This document shows positions 30,305 through 30,349 of a stretch of DNA of 30,349 nt, piece after piece. Below the pieces are notes generated by a model. That model was not told where the DNA came from and did not search any database. It saw only the letters and a program-made list of their open reading frames with translations. Where the stretch lies: the NCBI GenBank assembly GCA_023411375.1, contig JAEYOW010000002.1, positions 1-30,349 on the forward strand, written 5' to 3'. This DNA is from Bacillota bacterium (lineage in GTDB: Bacteria; Bacillota; Clostridia; Christensenellales; Aristaeellaceae). A program made the position numbers and the translations under genes. The first letter of the stretch is position 1. Each line of letters starts with the position of its first letter.

Positions 30305-30349
30305 TTGACACGGGAAGAGCTGTACACTACACAGCCCGTGGAGGTGAGT
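30305..30349 (+). promoter_or_regulatory. Leader of the next gene: -35 box, hairpin and Shine-Dalgarno
   Basis: TTGACA (30305-30310) with a weak TACACA 17 bases later. The bulged hairpin CACGG...GCTGT / ACAGC-CCGTG (30309-30340) follows, and GGAGGTGA at 30341-30348 implies a start codon just beyond the window. Confidence 0.4.

Noticed and set aside
30088..30327. 79-codon minus-strand frame with a hydrophobic centre
   Set aside because: The hydrophobic stretch comes from the AT-rich terminator hairpin read backwards; GTG start without a ribosome site.

Overview
The window looks like chromosomal DNA of a moderately GC-rich (roughly high-50s percent by eye) anaerobic Clostridia-type Bacillota. 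The reasons are strong AGGAGG-type ribosome binding sites, many TTG/GTG starts, sigma-A-like promoters with 16-17 base spacers, small ferredoxins, an aldo/keto reductase fused to a double [4Fe-4S] domain, a membrane H+-pyrophosphatase beside a PfkA-family phosphofructokinase, and a two-gene SufC/SufB-only Fe-S assembly unit. A Christensenellales-like organism would fit, but that is inference. No rRNA, tRNA, CRISPR array, prophage or intact insertion sequence was seen.

Layout. 1-3.2 kb (+): RNA modification and nucleotide sanitation operon (RlmI-like methyltransferase, RluA-type pseudouridine synthase, tRNA-guanine transglycosylase, MutT-like Nudix). 3.2-4.2 kb (+): nagB with its own consensus promoter and a perfect 23-bp hairpin behind it. 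4.3-7.2 kb (-): membrane H+-pyrophosphatase followed by a pentapeptide-repeat protein. 7.3-8.5 kb (+): phosphofructokinase, divergent from the pyrophosphatase. 8.6-11.6 kb (-): two paralogous exported Ig-like proteins. 11.7-13.0 kb (+): Fe-S aldo/keto reductase, convergent with an esterase (13.0-13.9 kb, -). 14.0-20.1 kb (+): glutamate synthase gltB-gltD behind a leader with a premature intrinsic terminator. 20.3-22.7 kb (+): nucleotidyltransferase, ECF-like sigma factor and DUF2461 protein. 22.8-23.7 kb (+): membrane-anchored polysaccharide deacetylase. 23.7-25.4 kb (-): SufC-SufB. 25.6-27.2 kb (-): two-gene ABC transporter. 27.3-29.6 kb: redox module of ferredoxin, NapH-like membrane Fe-S protein and thioredoxin (+), a Crp/Fnr regulator (-, overlapping the thioredoxin end) and a rhodanese (+). 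29.6-30.35 kb: AT-richer tail with two very small genes, one interrupted by an in-frame stop, plus strong promoters and hairpins.

How the parts connect. Ammonia assimilation (GltBD) and Fe-S assembly (SufCB) support the many Fe-S proteins here. The pyrophosphatase carries the Lys signature of K+-independent proton pumps and lies head-to-head with phosphofructokinase, linking pyrophosphate energy to glycolysis by position. The most system-like part is the redox module. A 13-base palindrome with core TGAC-N3-GTCA sits about 41 bases upstream of the predicted ferredoxin-operon start. A second copy of the same core lies in the leader of the Crp/Fnr gene itself, which suggests an autoregulated redox switch. 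Other points worth a look are the gltB leader attenuator, a possible small RNA at 4.2 kb, the CPSC tail of SufC and the interrupted mini-gene at the right end.
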